A stretch of DNA of 64,000 bases from Lysinibacillus sphaericus OT4b.31 (lineage in GTDB: Bacteria; Bacillota; Bacilli; Bacillales_A; Planococcaceae). The notes under the pieces are model-generated. The model was given only the letters and a program-made list of their open reading frames with translations, did no database searches and had not been told where the DNA came from. The stretch covers positions 1,975,136 to 2,039,135 of the forward strand of contig NZ_KB933398.1 in NCBI RefSeq assembly GCF_000392615.1. The letters are read 5' to 3'. The position numbers were made by a program, and so were the translations under genes. Below are positions 1 through 9,880 of the stretch, piece after piece; position 1 is the stretch's first letter, and each line of letters begins with the position of its first letter.

Positions 1-1
1 A

Positions 2-688
2 AGAGGACGACCGACTGTCAAATCGCAATGGAATAACAGAGTAGCAATGTACACGGGCGATTTTATTTTTGCGCGTGCACTTGAATATATTACAAAGCTC
101 GAAGACCCACTTGTACATCAAATTTTGGCGCGGACAATGGTGGAAATTTGTAACGGTGAAGTCATTCAAATTGAAGATAAATTTAGGTTGGATCAGGGCT
201 TAAAGGATTATTTTAGACGAATAAAACGAAAAACGGCTTTACTGATTTCTTCTAGTTGTGAGCTTGGTGCAGTGGCAGCAGGCGTTGATGCAAAAACGGT
301 GAGCCATTTAAAACGCTTTGGATATTTTGTTGGCATGAGCTTCCAAATTATCGACGATGTCTTAGATATCATGGCAACCGATAAAGAATTAGGGAAGCCT
401 GCAGGTAGTGATTTATTGCAAGGAAACATTACATTGCCGATTTTATTATTAAAAGATGACCCCCAGTTGCAACCTTATTTAGCGAAAGTGTTTGCAGGTA
501 CGTTAACAGAGCCGGAACGTCAAAAAATGTTGCACTATGTGCGTAAATCTGATGCTATTGCGCAAGCTAATAAAATGAGCGATAAATATTTAAAAAAAGC
601 ATTACAAGAAATAGATGCTTTGCCAAAACATCCCATAAAGAAAAAATTACGTGATATTGCTTTATTCATGGGCAAGCGTAAATTCTAG
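2..688 (+). CDS. hepT: Heptaprenyl diphosphate synthase component II, 3' part (5' end outside window)
   Basis: Catalytic subunit that, with HepS, chain-extends farnesyl diphosphate with isopentenyl diphosphate to make the C35 side chain of menaquinone. The reading frame is open from base 2, upstream of the first ATG at 47, and reads GRPTVKSQWNNRVAMYTGDF. That is the middle of a trans-prenyltransferase, so the gene starts before the window and only about 228 codons are present. The second aspartate-rich motif is seen as FQIIDDVLD, followed by KPAGSDLLQGN. In B. subtilis hepT is followed by ndk, as here, which supports the call. Identity as the heptaprenyl rather than another chain length rests on this synteny. 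Confidence 0.93.
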   Translation, partial: RGRPTVKSQWNNRVAMYTGDFIFARALEYITKLEDPLVHQILARTMVEICNGEVIQIEDKFRLDQGLKDYFRRIKRKTALLISSSCELGAVAAGVDAKTVSHLKRFGYFVGMSFQIIDDVLDIMATDKELGKPAGSDLLQGNITLPILLLKDDPQLQPYLAKVFAGTLTEPERQKMLHYVRKSDAIAQANKMSDKYLKKALQEIDALPKHPIKKKLRDIALFMGKRKF

Positions 689-774
689 CTTTTTGTTGTA
701 CAAAGGCTCATTTTTTGTTAATATTTATCGGTAGGTGTAAAACCTGTTAGACGAATTTAAGGAGTGTTTTAAAC

Positions 775-1191
775 ATGGCAATCGAACAAACTTTTTTAAT
801 GGTTAAGCCAGATGGCGTAAACCGTCAAGTAGTAGGTGACATCGTTGATCGTTTTGAACGTCGCGGTTTTGAAATGAAAGGCGCTAAATTAATGGTAATT
901 CCACAAGAATTAGCTGAAAAACACTATGCTGAGCATTCTGAGCGTCCATTCTTCGGTGAATTAGTAGAATTCATCACTTCTGGCCCAGTATTCGCTATGG
1001 TATGGGAAGGCGAAAACGTTATCAAACTTGCTCGTACAATGATGGGAGCAACTAAACCGGAAGAATCTAATCCAGGTACAATCCGTGGAGACTATGCAAC
1101 AACTGTTTCTCACAACATCATTCACGGTTCTGATTCACTTGCTTCTGCTGAGCGTGAAATCGGCTTATTCTTCGGTGAAGATTTAGTTTAA
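775..1191 (+). CDS. ndk: Nucleoside diphosphate kinase
   Basis: Transfers the gamma phosphate of ATP to nucleoside diphosphates through a phosphohistidine, balancing NTP and dNTP pools in the cytoplasm. The product has 138 residues, slightly short of the usual 140-150. It starts [15 protein letters not shown] and carries the active-site histidine motif NIIHGSDS near residue 118. The ATG follows the ribosome binding site AAGGAG. It stands between hepT and a terminator hairpin, so it is probably monocistronic or co-transcribed with hepT, as in other Bacillaceae. All family hallmarks are present. Confidence 0.98.
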   Translation: MAIEQTFLMVKPDGVNRQVVGDIVDRFERRGFEMKGAKLMVIPQELAEKHYAEHSERPFFGELVEFITSGPVFAMVWEGENVIKLARTMMGATKPEESNPGTIRGDYATTVSHNIIHGSDSLASAEREIGLFFGEDLV

Positions 1192-1206
1192 TTAGCAAAT
1201 AGATCA

Positions 1207-1240
1207 AGCAATCTCAATTTTCATTGGGATTGCTTTTTTT
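1207..1240 (+). terminator. Rho-independent terminator after ndk
   Basis: An imperfect hairpin pairs AGCAATCTCAAT with ATTGGGATTGCT (one G-U pair) and is followed by seven T. It begins 15 bases after the ndk stop codon. Confidence 0.9.
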
Positions 1241-1275
1241 ATTGTTAAGATGAAGGAGGATAGGATAAAGTTTTG

Positions 1276-1380
1276 GCGAAGTGGCGGATAGAACAGGAGA
1301 AGTGACGGATAGAACAGGAGAAGTGACGGATAAAACAGGCAAAGTGACGGATAAAAGCAGCGAAACCATGGATAGAGATA
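1276..1380 (+). repeat. 21-bp tandem repeat array, about 4.5 units
   Basis: Units begin at 1276, 1297, 1318, 1339 and 1361, with consensus GAGAAGTGACGGATAGAACAG. The first and last are diverged and the fourth is 22 bp. One frame stays open across the array as a seven-residue repeat (VTDRTGE), but it lacks a convincing start or ribosome binding site and runs out past the array. It lies in the 371-bp space between ndk and the thiolase gene. The rest of that space holds only the ndk terminator and an AT-rich promoter-like stretch with a TATAAT at about 1426. A related array lies at 26,751-26,886. Confidence 0.85.
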
Positions 1381-1562
1381 CATATATATATTTGTTAAAA
1401 ACTTCTTACTCTAGTAAAATAAATGCTATAATATTCTGATAATTGGATATTATTAAATAGTTTAAGGTGGGGAATATATTTTCTTATATGTAAATACACT
1501 TTAACGTATTGTATGAATGCAACTATGGTTTGAGAGAATTGATTTGGTAAAGGGGTTTTTTT

Positions 1563-2711
1563 ATGAGAGAAGTTGTGATTGTAGCAGCTGTTCGAACAGC
1601 TATAGGGAGAAGTAAGGGAGCATTAAAAAATGTCCGCGCAGACGATTTAGCAGCAGATGTGTTACAGGAAGTCGTGCAACGTGCTGGTATCGATAAAGGG
1701 CAGGTAGAGGACGTCATTTTTGGCTGTGTGACGCAAACTGCCGAACAAGGCGCTAATATTGCGCGCACAGCTTTATTAATGGCAGGCTTCCCGGAGACGG
1801 TGCCTGGTGTAACAATTGATCGGCAATGCGGCTCTAGCCAACAGGCAGTGCATTTCGCATCACAAGCTATTTTAGCTGGTGATATGGATATTGTCATTGC
1901 TGGTGGTGTGGAAAGCATGACAAGAGTGCCAATGTTTTCGAATATGAAGGACGCTCATAAAGGTAACCGCTTACAAGAAAATTATACAATTATACATCAG
2001 GGGCTATCGGCTGAAAGGATGGCTGAAAAATGGCAGCTTTCAAAAGAGCAGTTGAATAACTATGCCTACCAAAGCCATAGACGAGCTCTAGCAGCAATTG
2101 AAGCGGGTCATTTCAAACAGGAAATCATGCCTGTTCAGGTAACGCAAGAAGATGGTTCAGTTACATTATTTGCAGTAGATGAAGGACCCCGTGCTGAAAC
2201 GACGGTCGACATCTTAAAGGGTCTAAAAACTGTCTTTCAAGAGGATGGCATCATCACAGCAGGCAATGCAAGTCAAATGAGTGATGGGGCTTCCGCTGTT
2301 GTTGTCATGTCATTAGAAAAGGCACAGGAGCTCGGTATTCGACCACTTGCCAAAATTGTAACGAGAGTTGTAGTAGGCTCTGATCCGACACTTATGCTAA
2401 CAGGCCCTATTGAAGCCACGAGACGTGCACTTGAGCGCTCTGGACTGACAATAGAAGATATCGATACGTATGAGGTGAATGAAGCTTTTGCACCGGTGCC
2501 ATTAGCTTGGCTGCATGAAATTGGAGCAAATCCAACTAAATTAAATCCTGATGGTGGCGCCATTGCCTTGGGACATCCACTAGGCGCAACTGGCACAAAG
2601 TTATTGACGACGATGCTGTACCGGATGGAACGTGAGAATTTGCGTTACGGTTTACTAGCAATTTGCGAAGGTATGGGCATGGCAAATGCCACAATTATTG
2701 AAAAATTGTAA
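1563..2711 (+). CDS. Acetyl-CoA C-acyltransferase (thiolase)
   Basis: Thiolytic cleavage of 3-ketoacyl-CoA, the last step of a beta-oxidation turn, or the reverse condensation. The 382-residue protein has the thiolase layout. The acyl-accepting cysteine is in DRQCGSSQQ (Cys about 89), the NEAFA motif is present, then GHPLGATG with the catalytic His, and a C-terminal CEGMGMA in place of the more common CxGGGQG. That last motif is atypical but keeps the C-x-G-x-G spacing. It is followed after 14 bases by a short-chain dehydrogenase and then an acyl-CoA ligase, which makes a degradative fatty-acid (or sterol-like side chain) cluster likely. This cluster interrupts the usual ndk-cheR neighbourhood. 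Exact substrate cannot be read from the sequence. Confidence 0.93.
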   Translation: MREVVIVAAVRTAIGRSKGALKNVRADDLAADVLQEVVQRAGIDKGQVEDVIFGCVTQTAEQGANIARTALLMAGFPETVPGVTIDRQCGSSQQAVHFASQAILAGDMDIVIAGGVESMTRVPMFSNMKDAHKGNRLQENYTIIHQGLSAERMAEKWQLSKEQLNNYAYQSHRRALAAIEAGHFKQEIMPVQVTQEDGSVTLFAVDEGPRAETTVDILKGLKTVFQEDGIITAGNASQMSDGASAVVVMSLEKAQELGIRPLAKIVTRVVVGSDPTLMLTGPIEATRRALERSGLTIEDIDTYEVNEAFAPVPLAWLHEIGANPTKLNPDGGAIALGHPLGATGTKLLTTMLYRMERENLRYGLLAICEGMGMANATIIEKL

Positions 2712-2725
2712 AGGAGTTGTGTCAC

Positions 2726-3493
2726 ATGAAATGTCATGAGGTAGTAGCGGTTGTAACAGGTGGCGCGTCAGGCTTAGGTGAAGCAACAGTACGTAAAATT
2801 GTAGGAGAGGGTGGCAAGGCTATTATTTTTGATGTTAACGATGAGCGAGGACATGCAATTGTAGAGGAACTAGGTGAAAATGTCCGATATGCACGTGTTG
2901 ATGTTACGAAAGAGCTAGATATAGCAGCGGGACTAGAGCAAGCACTAGCATCATTTAGCACCATTAATGTCGCTGTAAACTGCGCAGGAATAGCCGATGC
3001 GAGTAAAGTACTGTCAAAGCGTGGTGTACATACGCTTGCTTTATTTGAAAAGGTGATAGCAGTTAATTTAATCGGTACATTCAATGTTATTCGTCTTGTA
3101 GCTGAAAAAATGCAGCATAACGAGCCAAATGAGGATGGTCAACGCGGTGTAATTATTAATACTGCGTCTGTTGCAGCTTTTGACGGTCAAATTGGACAAG
3201 CAGCATATAGTGCGTCCAAGGGTGGTGTAGCGGCGATGACATTGCCGATTGCACGTGAGCTTGCGGAAATTGGCGTACGTGTGATGACCATAGCGCCAGG
3301 ATTAATAGAGACCCCGATGTTTGGATCGTTACCAGAGCAAGCGAGAACGGCACTTGCTGCAATGACACCGTTTCCTAAGCGCCTAGGCAGGCCATCCGAA
3401 TATGCAATGCTTGTGGAAAGTATTATTCACAATGGCTTGTTAAATGGTGAAGTGATTCGTCTAGACGGAGCTATTCGCATGCAACCGAAATAG
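2726..3493 (+). CDS. Short-chain dehydrogenase, 3-hydroxyacyl-CoA dehydrogenase type (HSD17B10-like)
   Basis: NAD-dependent oxidoreductase of 255 residues. The Rossmann motif TGGASGLG is at about residue 11, with NCAG and the catalytic Tyr-Lys pair in YSASKGG. The overall pattern resembles type II 3-hydroxyacyl-CoA dehydrogenases: a [16 protein letters not shown] helix, an [20 protein letters not shown] segment and a PGLIETPMF loop. The role would be oxidising 3-hydroxyacyl-CoA to the 3-keto substrate of the thiolase just upstream. An in-frame TTG at 2717 abuts the AAGGAG site, so the ATG at 2726, nine bases after that site, is the likelier start. Same operon as the thiolase. Confidence 0.9.
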   Translation: MKCHEVVAVVTGGASGLGEATVRKIVGEGGKAIIFDVNDERGHAIVEELGENVRYARVDVTKELDIAAGLEQALASFSTINVAVNCAGIADASKVLSKRGVHTLALFEKVIAVNLIGTFNVIRLVAEKMQHNEPNEDGQRGVIINTASVAAFDGQIGQAAYSASKGGVAAMTLPIARELAEIGVRVMTIAPGLIETPMFGSLPEQARTALAAMTPFPKRLGRPSEYAMLVESIIHNGLLNGEVIRLDGAIRMQPK

Positions 3494-3624
3494 GGTCGTT
3501 GCAATATTAAGTAGGAGCATTGAAAAGAATAGGACTTATAAAATCATGAAGAGCTAAAATATTGGTTTGTAGCAGCAATCAGCCTTGGACGTTATAAAGT
3601 TTATAAACGAAAGGGAGCGATAAT

Positions 3625-5250
3625 ATGCATATGATGGACACACCATTATTACTAACGAGTTTTTTGAACCGAGCAGAGCGTTATTTTCATGCAAAGAAAA
3701 TTTATTCTCGTACAAGCCCTACAACGATACATGAGTTTACTTACAAAGAATATGTAAAACGTACTCGTAAATTAGCGGATGCCCTCACGAAACTTGGGAT
3801 GGCACGTGGCATGAAAATTGGTACTTTTGCTTGGAATCATCATCGCCATTTAGAGGCTTATTTTGCCGTACCATGTGCTGGTGCCGTTTTGCATATGATT
3901 AATATTCGATTGACACCTGAGCATATCGCATATGTCATTAATCATGCAGAGGATGAAATCTTGCTGATTGATGATAATTTAGTTCCACTGCTTGCGCCGA
4001 TAGCCTCTCAACTTACAACAGTGAAGCATTTTATTGTGATGGGGGATAATGTCGCGTTAGATAGTGTGCCATTACCGAACGCGCGCTCTTATGAGGAATT
4101 ACTAGCGGAAGCAAGTGATGAATATTCTTTTCCAGAGAATTTAGATGAAAATGCACCTGCTGGCATGTGCTATACAAGTGCAACAACAGGCATGCCAAAA
4201 GGTGTAGTCTATACACATCGGAGCATCGTGCTCCATAGTATGACGGCAGGACTCTCTGATAGCATTGGTATCTGTGAAAACGATGTCGTGCTGCCTGTTG
4301 TACCAATGTTTCATGCGAATGCATGGGGCTTGCCATTCGCCAGTGTCCTGTTCGGATCGACTCAAGTATTACCAGGACCTATGTTTACACCACAGCTTTT
4401 ACTCGATTTGTTTGAACAGTATAAAGTGACTTTAACAGCAGGTGTGCCGACAATTTGGCTAGGAGTGTTGCAGGAGCAACGTACTAATCCACGTGATTTA
4501 TCATCGTTGCGCTCAATTGTATGTGGTGGTTCAGCTTCTCCAATGGGACTTGTTCGGGGTTTTGAGGAGGAGCATGGCATTCCGTACTATACAGGCTATG
4601 GTATGACGGAGACATCGCCGCTCGTGAGCTTATCGACATATCTATCGCATATGCAAGACTATTCATCGGACGAAAAAATGCATGTGCGAGTGACTCAAGG
4701 AATTACAGTGCCTTTTATTGAAACGCGCATTGTCAACGAACATGGTGAGGTACCTTGGGATGGCAAAACGATGGGGGAAATTACGATAAGAGGCCCGTGG
4801 ATTGCAGCGGAATATTATAAGGATGAGCGCTCGCAAGAAGCCTTTAAGGACGGCTGGCTTTATACGGGTGATATTGCGGTAATGACACCAGATGGCTATA
4901 TAAAAATTACTGATCGCACGAAGGATTTAATAAAGAGTGGTGGCGAATGGATTTCATCTGTTGAGCTTGAAAATGCATTGATGTCACATGCCAAGGTATT
5001 TGAAGCGGCGGTTATTGCTATTCCGCATGAAAAATGGCTCGAACGACCGTTAGCATGCGTTGTACCGAAACCTGAATTCAAAGATACTATTACAAAAGAG
5101 GAACTGCTTGATAGCTTACGTAATCAATTCCATAAAACGTGGATTCCTGATGATGTTGTCTTTTTAGACGAGGTACCAAAAACGTCAGTTGGTAAATTCA
5201 TGAAGGCCAAGCTTCGGGAGGACTTAAAAGATTTTCGAGTAGAAGTTTAA
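3625..5250 (+). CDS. Medium/long-chain fatty acyl-CoA ligase (AMP-forming)
   Basis: Activates fatty acids to acyl-CoA via acyl-adenylate, feeding the beta-oxidation enzymes encoded just upstream. The 541-residue protein is of the ANL superfamily. The P-loop-like motif YTSATTGMPKGVVYTH is at about 182, GYGMTETSP at about 323, YTGDIAVMTPDGYIKITDR at about 413, and the C-terminal lysine in GKFMKAKLR. Sequence flavour is closest to AlkK-type medium-chain ligases (inference). The GGGAG site precedes three possible in-frame ATGs (3625, 3631, 3634); the first is kept. A terminator follows at 5331. The 131-base gap before it shows no gene. Confidence 0.95.
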   Translation: MHMMDTPLLLTSFLNRAERYFHAKKIYSRTSPTTIHEFTYKEYVKRTRKLADALTKLGMARGMKIGTFAWNHHRHLEAYFAVPCAGAVLHMINIRLTPEHIAYVINHAEDEILLIDDNLVPLLAPIASQLTTVKHFIVMGDNVALDSVPLPNARSYEELLAEASDEYSFPENLDENAPAGMCYTSATTGMPKGVVYTHRSIVLHSMTAGLSDSIGICENDVVLPVVPMFHANAWGLPFASVLFGSTQVLPGPMFTPQLLLDLFEQYKVTLTAGVPTIWLGVLQEQRTNPRDLSSLRSIVCGGSASPMGLVRGFEEEHGIPYYTGYGMTETSPLVSLSTYLSHMQDYSSDEKMHVRVTQGITVPFIETRIVNEHGEVPWDGKTMGEITIRGPWIAAEYYKDERSQEAFKDGWLYTGDIAVMTPDGYIKITDRTKDLIKSGGEWISSVELENALMSHAKVFEAAVIAIPHEKWLERPLACVVPKPEFKDTITKEELLDSLRNQFHKTWIPDDVVFLDEVPKTSVGKFMKAKLREDLKDFRVEV

Positions 5251-5330
5251 GTGATTCCGTAGAAGTTTTTCACCATCCAGATGGTCAATGCCTAGTTCAC
5301 TCGATTTTTTTGCAATACCGCAAAAGTAAG

Positions 5331-5370
5331 AATAGTATGCGAGGAGTATTCCTTGTGTACTATTTTTTTA
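5331..5370 (+). terminator. Terminator of the fatty-acid cluster
   Basis: AATAGTATGCGAGGA pairs with TCCTTGTGTACTATT, allowing G-U pairs, and is followed by a run of T. It is about 80 bases after the acyl-CoA ligase stop. Confidence 0.75.
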
Positions 5371-5520
5371 TATAAGATAAAAATCTGCCTAGACTCCTGC
5401 GCAACGTATGTTTGTCGAAAGTAAAACGCCAGTAACAGTAATACAAGAGCACGAGACCTAGCAATGAGCCCCAAGTGAAACAAAGGCTATTCACATCACG
5501 TCCAGTGACAATGTATCTAG

Positions 5521-5589
5521 GCGAAAGCGATGAGTCAGCGGCGCAAAGCCCTCGTGTCCAACAGCCTGTTTCTGACGCTTCGCTTTCGC
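5521..5589. repeat. Large imperfect inverted repeat in the ligase-to-membrane-protein gap
   Basis: The arms at 5521-5538 and 5572-5589 match over 18 bases except for a three-base mismatch (GCGAAAGCGAtgaGTCAG against its complement), with a 33-base loop. It is not followed by T and is unlikely to be a terminator. The surrounding 5251-5772 gap has otherwise only the upstream terminator and a TATAAT box near 5740. The stretch from 5390 is unusually GC-rich for the window and may be a decayed repeat element. Confidence 0.6.
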
Positions 5590-5772
5590 ACATAAAATAC
5601 TTGTTGCCCTGATGTGGTCGTGCCTTGCCGGTGGAAAGTAGAGTGGAATGTTACCATTCAGGAGGGCGACATATACGGGTTAAAGATAGTCTCTTTTATT
5701 AGAGACACGAAAAACGAAACTATTTAAGCATTTTGTCGTATAATTTAATAAAAGATGGAAGGAAGTGGATTC

Positions 5773-6009
5773 ATGAGTATTGCAATGGTAGCCATTGTAG
5801 GCGGGGTATTGGTTGCTTTAGCAGGGATATTTACCGATGCACGTACAAGAGGACAAAAAATTAAATTGAAGACAATTGAAAAAGAAGTAGAATTAGAAAA
5901 ACTAAGATTGGAATCGTATACACAAGAAACTGAAAAAATGAGACTAGAATTAGAACATTCGAAAGTGTTACTATTAGAGGCAAAGCAAAATTTAACGAAG
6001 GAACCTTGA
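5773..6009 (+). CDS. Small membrane-anchored coiled-coil protein, unknown function
   Basis: A 78-residue product with an N-terminal hydrophobic segment (about residues 2-20, SIAMVAIVGGVLVALAGIF) and a charged, heptad-like helix (EKEVELEKLRLESYTQETEK) that predicts a coiled coil. I do not recognise a family beyond a general likeness to small phage-shock or YvlB-like membrane helices. The ATG at 5773 has GGAAGG nine bases upstream; an ATG at 5755 overlaps that site and was rejected. A TATAAT box about 28 bases upstream suggests its own promoter. It lies just before cheR. Confidence 0.7.
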   Translation: MSIAMVAIVGGVLVALAGIFTDARTRGQKIKLKTIEKEVELEKLRLESYTQETEKMRLELEHSKVLLLEAKQNLTKEP

Positions 6010-6062
6010 TTCGGCGTGAAAGACACTATTTCGGTAATGGCCATTTTCCGCTATAATGGTAG

Positions 6063-6860
<798 letters not shown>

Positions 6861-6940
6861 TAAATAATATGAAGCACATTCGTACAATGGACAAGATGAA
6901 TGTCATGTACATAAATATTGCCAAGCATTAGACATAGATG

Positions 6941-6985
6941 ATCGTACACTTTTCGCTTGTCATAAGCAAAAAGCGTACGATTTTT
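6941..6985 (+). terminator. Terminator after cheR
   Basis: A long hairpin pairs ATCGTACACTTTTCGCTT with AAGCAAAAAGCGTACGAT, followed by TTTTT. It lies 80 bases after the cheR stop. It may also insulate the aro operon. Confidence 0.9.
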
Positions 6986-7150
6986 ATTAATCACTACAAA
7001 ACAATCTTTTTTTATACAAATCGTTCAGAATATTCTCATTTAATATGGTGGTATCATATATTTTAAAGGTGTACATATTGCTAGTGTGAGACAAAATTTG
7101 AATGTCATTACACTGAGTCTTAATTGATTGGTTAGACATTTGTAAAAGGA

Positions 7151-7179
7151 CTGTTTTTTTAGAGAATATATGTTATAGT
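7151..7179 (+). promoter_or_regulatory. Probable promoter of the aro operon (extended -10)
   Basis: TGTTATAGT at 7171-7179 is an extended -10 box 42 bases before the aroC ATG. The -35 candidate CTGTTT at 7151 is weak. The rest of the 6861-7220 gap shows only the cheR terminator and AT-rich sequence. Confidence 0.5.
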
Positions 7180-7220
7180 GAAAAATACATACTTTAGCGA
7201 GTTGAAGGGAGAAAGCGTTT

Positions 7221-8402
7221 ATGCGTTATTTAACAGCAGGAGAATCACACGGACCCCAATTAACAACCATTATTGAGGGCTTACCGTCACTCTTACCAAT
7301 TACAGCAGAAAAAATTAATCACGATTTAAAACGTCGCCAAGGAGGTCATGGCCGCGGTCGCCGTATGCAAATCGAAACAGATACAGTAGAAATTGTAGGT
7401 GGCGTTCGTCATGGGCAAACACTTGGTTCTCCTGTTGCACTGGTTGTTACAAATGATGACTGGAAGCACTGGACGAAAATTATGGGGGCAGAACCGTTAG
7501 CAGAGGATATCAATCCGGATGATGTAAAACGTCAAATTTCACGACCACGCCCAGGACATGCCGATCTAGTAGGAGGCATGAAATACGGACATCGTGATTT
7601 GCGAAATATTTTAGAGCGATCTTCAGCACGAGAAACAACAGTCCGTGTGGCAGTCGGAGCTGTTGCAAAAGCATTGTTAAATGAACTAGGTATTTCTATC
7701 GTGTCTCATGTAACAGAAATTGTTGGCATTAAAGCAGATACATCATTAGTGGAAGGAAAGTCAGTAGATGAAATTCGTGCCATTGTGGAAGCAGATCCAT
7801 GTTACTGTGTTGACCCAGTTGCGTCTACGCAAATGGTCGAGGCGATTGACGAAGCGAAAAAGGCAGGCGATTCTATCGGTGGTGTTGTTGAAGTCATCGT
7901 AGAAGGTATGCCAGCAGGTGTCGGTTCATATGTTCATTACGACCGTAAACTAGATTCGAAATTAGCTGCGGCTATGCTGTCTATTAATGCTTTTAAAGGT
8001 GTTGAGTTTGGGATTGGTTTTGAAATGGCACGTCGTAAAGGTTCGGAAGTTCATGACGAAATCATTTGGTCAGAAGAAGAGGGCTACACGCGTGCTACGA
8101 ATCGTCTAGGAGGCTTAGAAGGCGGTATGTCTACAGGAATGCCTATCGTTGTGCGGGGTGTCATGAAACCAATACCTACATTATACAAACCATTGCAAAG
8201 TGTAGATATCGAAACAAAAGAACCATTTAAAGCAAGTGTAGAACGTTCAGACAGTTGTGCAGTACCAGCAGCATCGGTTGTGGCTGAGCATGTTATTGCC
8301 TGGGAAATAGCCAATGCAATTATGGATCAATTCCATGCTGATCAATTGCCACAACTGAAAGCTCAAATCGATGAGCATCGCCGTTACACAAAGGAGTTTT
8401 GA
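7221..8402 (+). CDS. aroC: Chorismate synthase
   Basis: Makes chorismate from 5-enolpyruvylshikimate 3-phosphate with reduced FMN, the last common step of aromatic synthesis. In B. subtilis this gene is called aroF. The 393 residues begin [12 protein letters not shown], the first signature of the family, and contain [12 protein letters not shown] at about 38 and [10 protein letters not shown] plus RSSARET at about 110-135. Its ATG follows GGGAGAAAG. It starts a cluster aroC-aroB-aroH-hisC-tyrA-aroA with gaps of 3, -4, 18, -4 and about 100 bases, strongly suggesting one transcript. Confidence 0.98.
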   Translation: MRYLTAGESHGPQLTTIIEGLPSLLPITAEKINHDLKRRQGGHGRGRRMQIETDTVEIVGGVRHGQTLGSPVALVVTNDDWKHWTKIMGAEPLAEDINPDDVKRQISRPRPGHADLVGGMKYGHRDLRNILERSSARETTVRVAVGAVAKALLNELGISIVSHVTEIVGIKADTSLVEGKSVDEIRAIVEADPCYCVDPVASTQMVEAIDEAKKAGDSIGGVVEVIVEGMPAGVGSYVHYDRKLDSKLAAAMLSINAFKGVEFGIGFEMARRKGSEVHDEIIWSEEEGYTRATNRLGGLEGGMSTGMPIVVRGVMKPIPTLYKPLQSVDIETKEPFKASVERSDSCAVPAASVVAEHVIAWEIANAIMDQFHADQLPQLKAQIDEHRRYTKEF

Positions 8403-8405
8403 TAT

Positions 8406-9497
8406 ATGCGTGTACCAGTAGCGACAAAATCGCATCAATATGATGTTGTGCTTGGGCATAATTTTTTAACCGAAGCGGTCAAATCATTTGATGACAAGCT
8501 GCAACAAGCTGATAAGCTCATTGTTTTTACAGATGAAAACGTGTGGACTGCGCAAGGGGCATATTTCGAGGCGAATTTCCCATATGATTTTGAAGTTTTT
8601 GTGCTACCAGGTGGTGAGGCTTGTAAAACCTTCGAACAATATCATGCAGCACAAACTTTCTTACTGGAACAGAAATGTTCACGTAAATCATTTATTTTTG
8701 CCTTAGGTGGAGGAGCTGTTGGGGATTTGACAGGCTTTGTTGCTGCGACATATATGCGTGGTGTACCATTTATTCAAATCCCAACGACGATTCTAGCCCA
8801 TGACTCTGCAGTTGGAGGTAAAACCGCCATTAACCATCCGCTCGGCAAAAACATGATTGGTACCTTTTATCAACCAGAGGGCGTTATTTACGATACAGTT
8901 TTTACAGAAACGTTACCTGAGCGTGAGATACGTTCAGGCACAGCAGAGGTCATTAAGCACGCAATGATTTCAAATCCAGCATGGCTACAAGAATTAATGA
9001 CTGCCGATACAGTTATTCATTTCAATATAAACGATTTAGCCAAGCAGCTAAAGGCTGGTATTGAGGTGAAGGCGAAAATTGTATCAGAAGATGAAACAGA
9101 GCAATCCGTGCGTAAATACCTTAATTTAGGTCATACATATGGTCATGCCATTGAGGCTGCTGCAGGTTATGGCAAAGTAGCACATGGTGAAGCCGTGATG
9201 ATTGGCCTTGTGTACTGCCTGTTATTAAGTGAACGTTATGGAGCGTTAAATCGTGACTTTACCATTTCATTTTTGCATTTTGCGTTGAAAAATGGTTATC
9301 CATTTCATGCGGTGAATGACTATTCATTTGAGCATTTAACTGAGTATTTACTAAAAGATAAAAAGGCGGAGTACGGCGTGTTACAATTTGTGCTACTGAA
9401 AAAAATTGGGGAGCCGTTTGTGCAGCCAATTGAATTAAGCGAGTGTAAAGAGGTAGATGCCGAACTCCGACAGCTATTAGCGGAGGTGCTTCTATGA
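8406..9497 (+). CDS. aroB: 3-dehydroquinate synthase
   Basis: Zinc- and NAD-dependent cyclisation of DAHP to 3-dehydroquinate, the second step of the shikimate pathway. The 363-residue protein shows FALGGGAVGDLTGFVAATYM, DSAVGGKTAIN, and the metal-binding histidines in LNLGHTYGHAIE (about 240-250) and HGEAV. It starts three bases after aroC and overlaps aroH by four bases, so translation is coupled. Confidence 0.98.
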   Translation: MRVPVATKSHQYDVVLGHNFLTEAVKSFDDKLQQADKLIVFTDENVWTAQGAYFEANFPYDFEVFVLPGGEACKTFEQYHAAQTFLLEQKCSRKSFIFALGGGAVGDLTGFVAATYMRGVPFIQIPTTILAHDSAVGGKTAINHPLGKNMIGTFYQPEGVIYDTVFTETLPEREIRSGTAEVIKHAMISNPAWLQELMTADTVIHFNINDLAKQLKAGIEVKAKIVSEDETEQSVRKYLNLGHTYGHAIEAAAGYGKVAHGEAVMIGLVYCLLLSERYGALNRDFTISFLHFALKNGYPFHAVNDYSFEHLTEYLLKDKKAEYGVLQFVLLKKIGEPFVQPIELSECKEVDAELRQLLAEVLL

Positions 9498-9862
9498 TTC
9501 GTGGACTAAGAGGTGCGATAACAATTGAATCGGATAAACCAGAGCTTGTATGGGATGAGACGGCAAGGTTAGTGCGAGAAGTCGTAGCAGCAAATAATGT
9601 TGAGGTAGATGCTATTGCTTCCATCGTAATTTCCACAACGCCAGATATTACATCAGCGTTCCCAGCACGGGCTGTACGATTAATGGAAGGCTGGCAGTAT
9701 GTGCCGGTGATGTGCATGCATGAAATGGACGTGCCAAATGCTCTGCCATTATGCATCCGTATATTAATACACGCCAATGTAGATGTCGCGCAAAAAGATG
9801 TACAACACTTGTATTTAAACGATGCAGTGAAATTAAGACCAGATTTAGCCCAAGCTAAATAA
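9494..9862 (+). CDS. aroH: Monofunctional chorismate mutase, AroH type
   Basis: Claisen rearrangement of chorismate to prephenate. The 122-residue length, the start MIRGLRGAITIE and the ending are typical of the small trimeric AroH class of Bacillus, distinct from the helical AroQ class. Active-site features are Arg7, Glu at about 78 in the CMHEMDV region and Arg90 in LCIRILIH. It overlaps aroB by ATGA. In B. subtilis the trpEDCFBA genes follow here, but in this window hisC comes next. Confidence 0.96.
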   Translation: MIRGLRGAITIESDKPELVWDETARLVREVVAANNVEVDAIASIVISTTPDITSAFPARAVRLMEGWQYVPVMCMHEMDVPNALPLCIRILIHANVDVAQKDVQHLYLNDAVKLRPDLAQAK

Positions 9863-9880
9863 TTAGAGGAGATGTTTGAG

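Noticed and set aside
1276..1380. CRISPR array
   Set aside because: The units are direct 21-bp tandem repeats without unique spacers, and no cas genes are near. The same holds for the array at 26.8 kb.
5360..5593. Minus-strand open frames between the acyl-CoA ligase and the small membrane protein
   Set aside because: No ribosome binding site or family likeness; they run across the inverted repeat and terminator.
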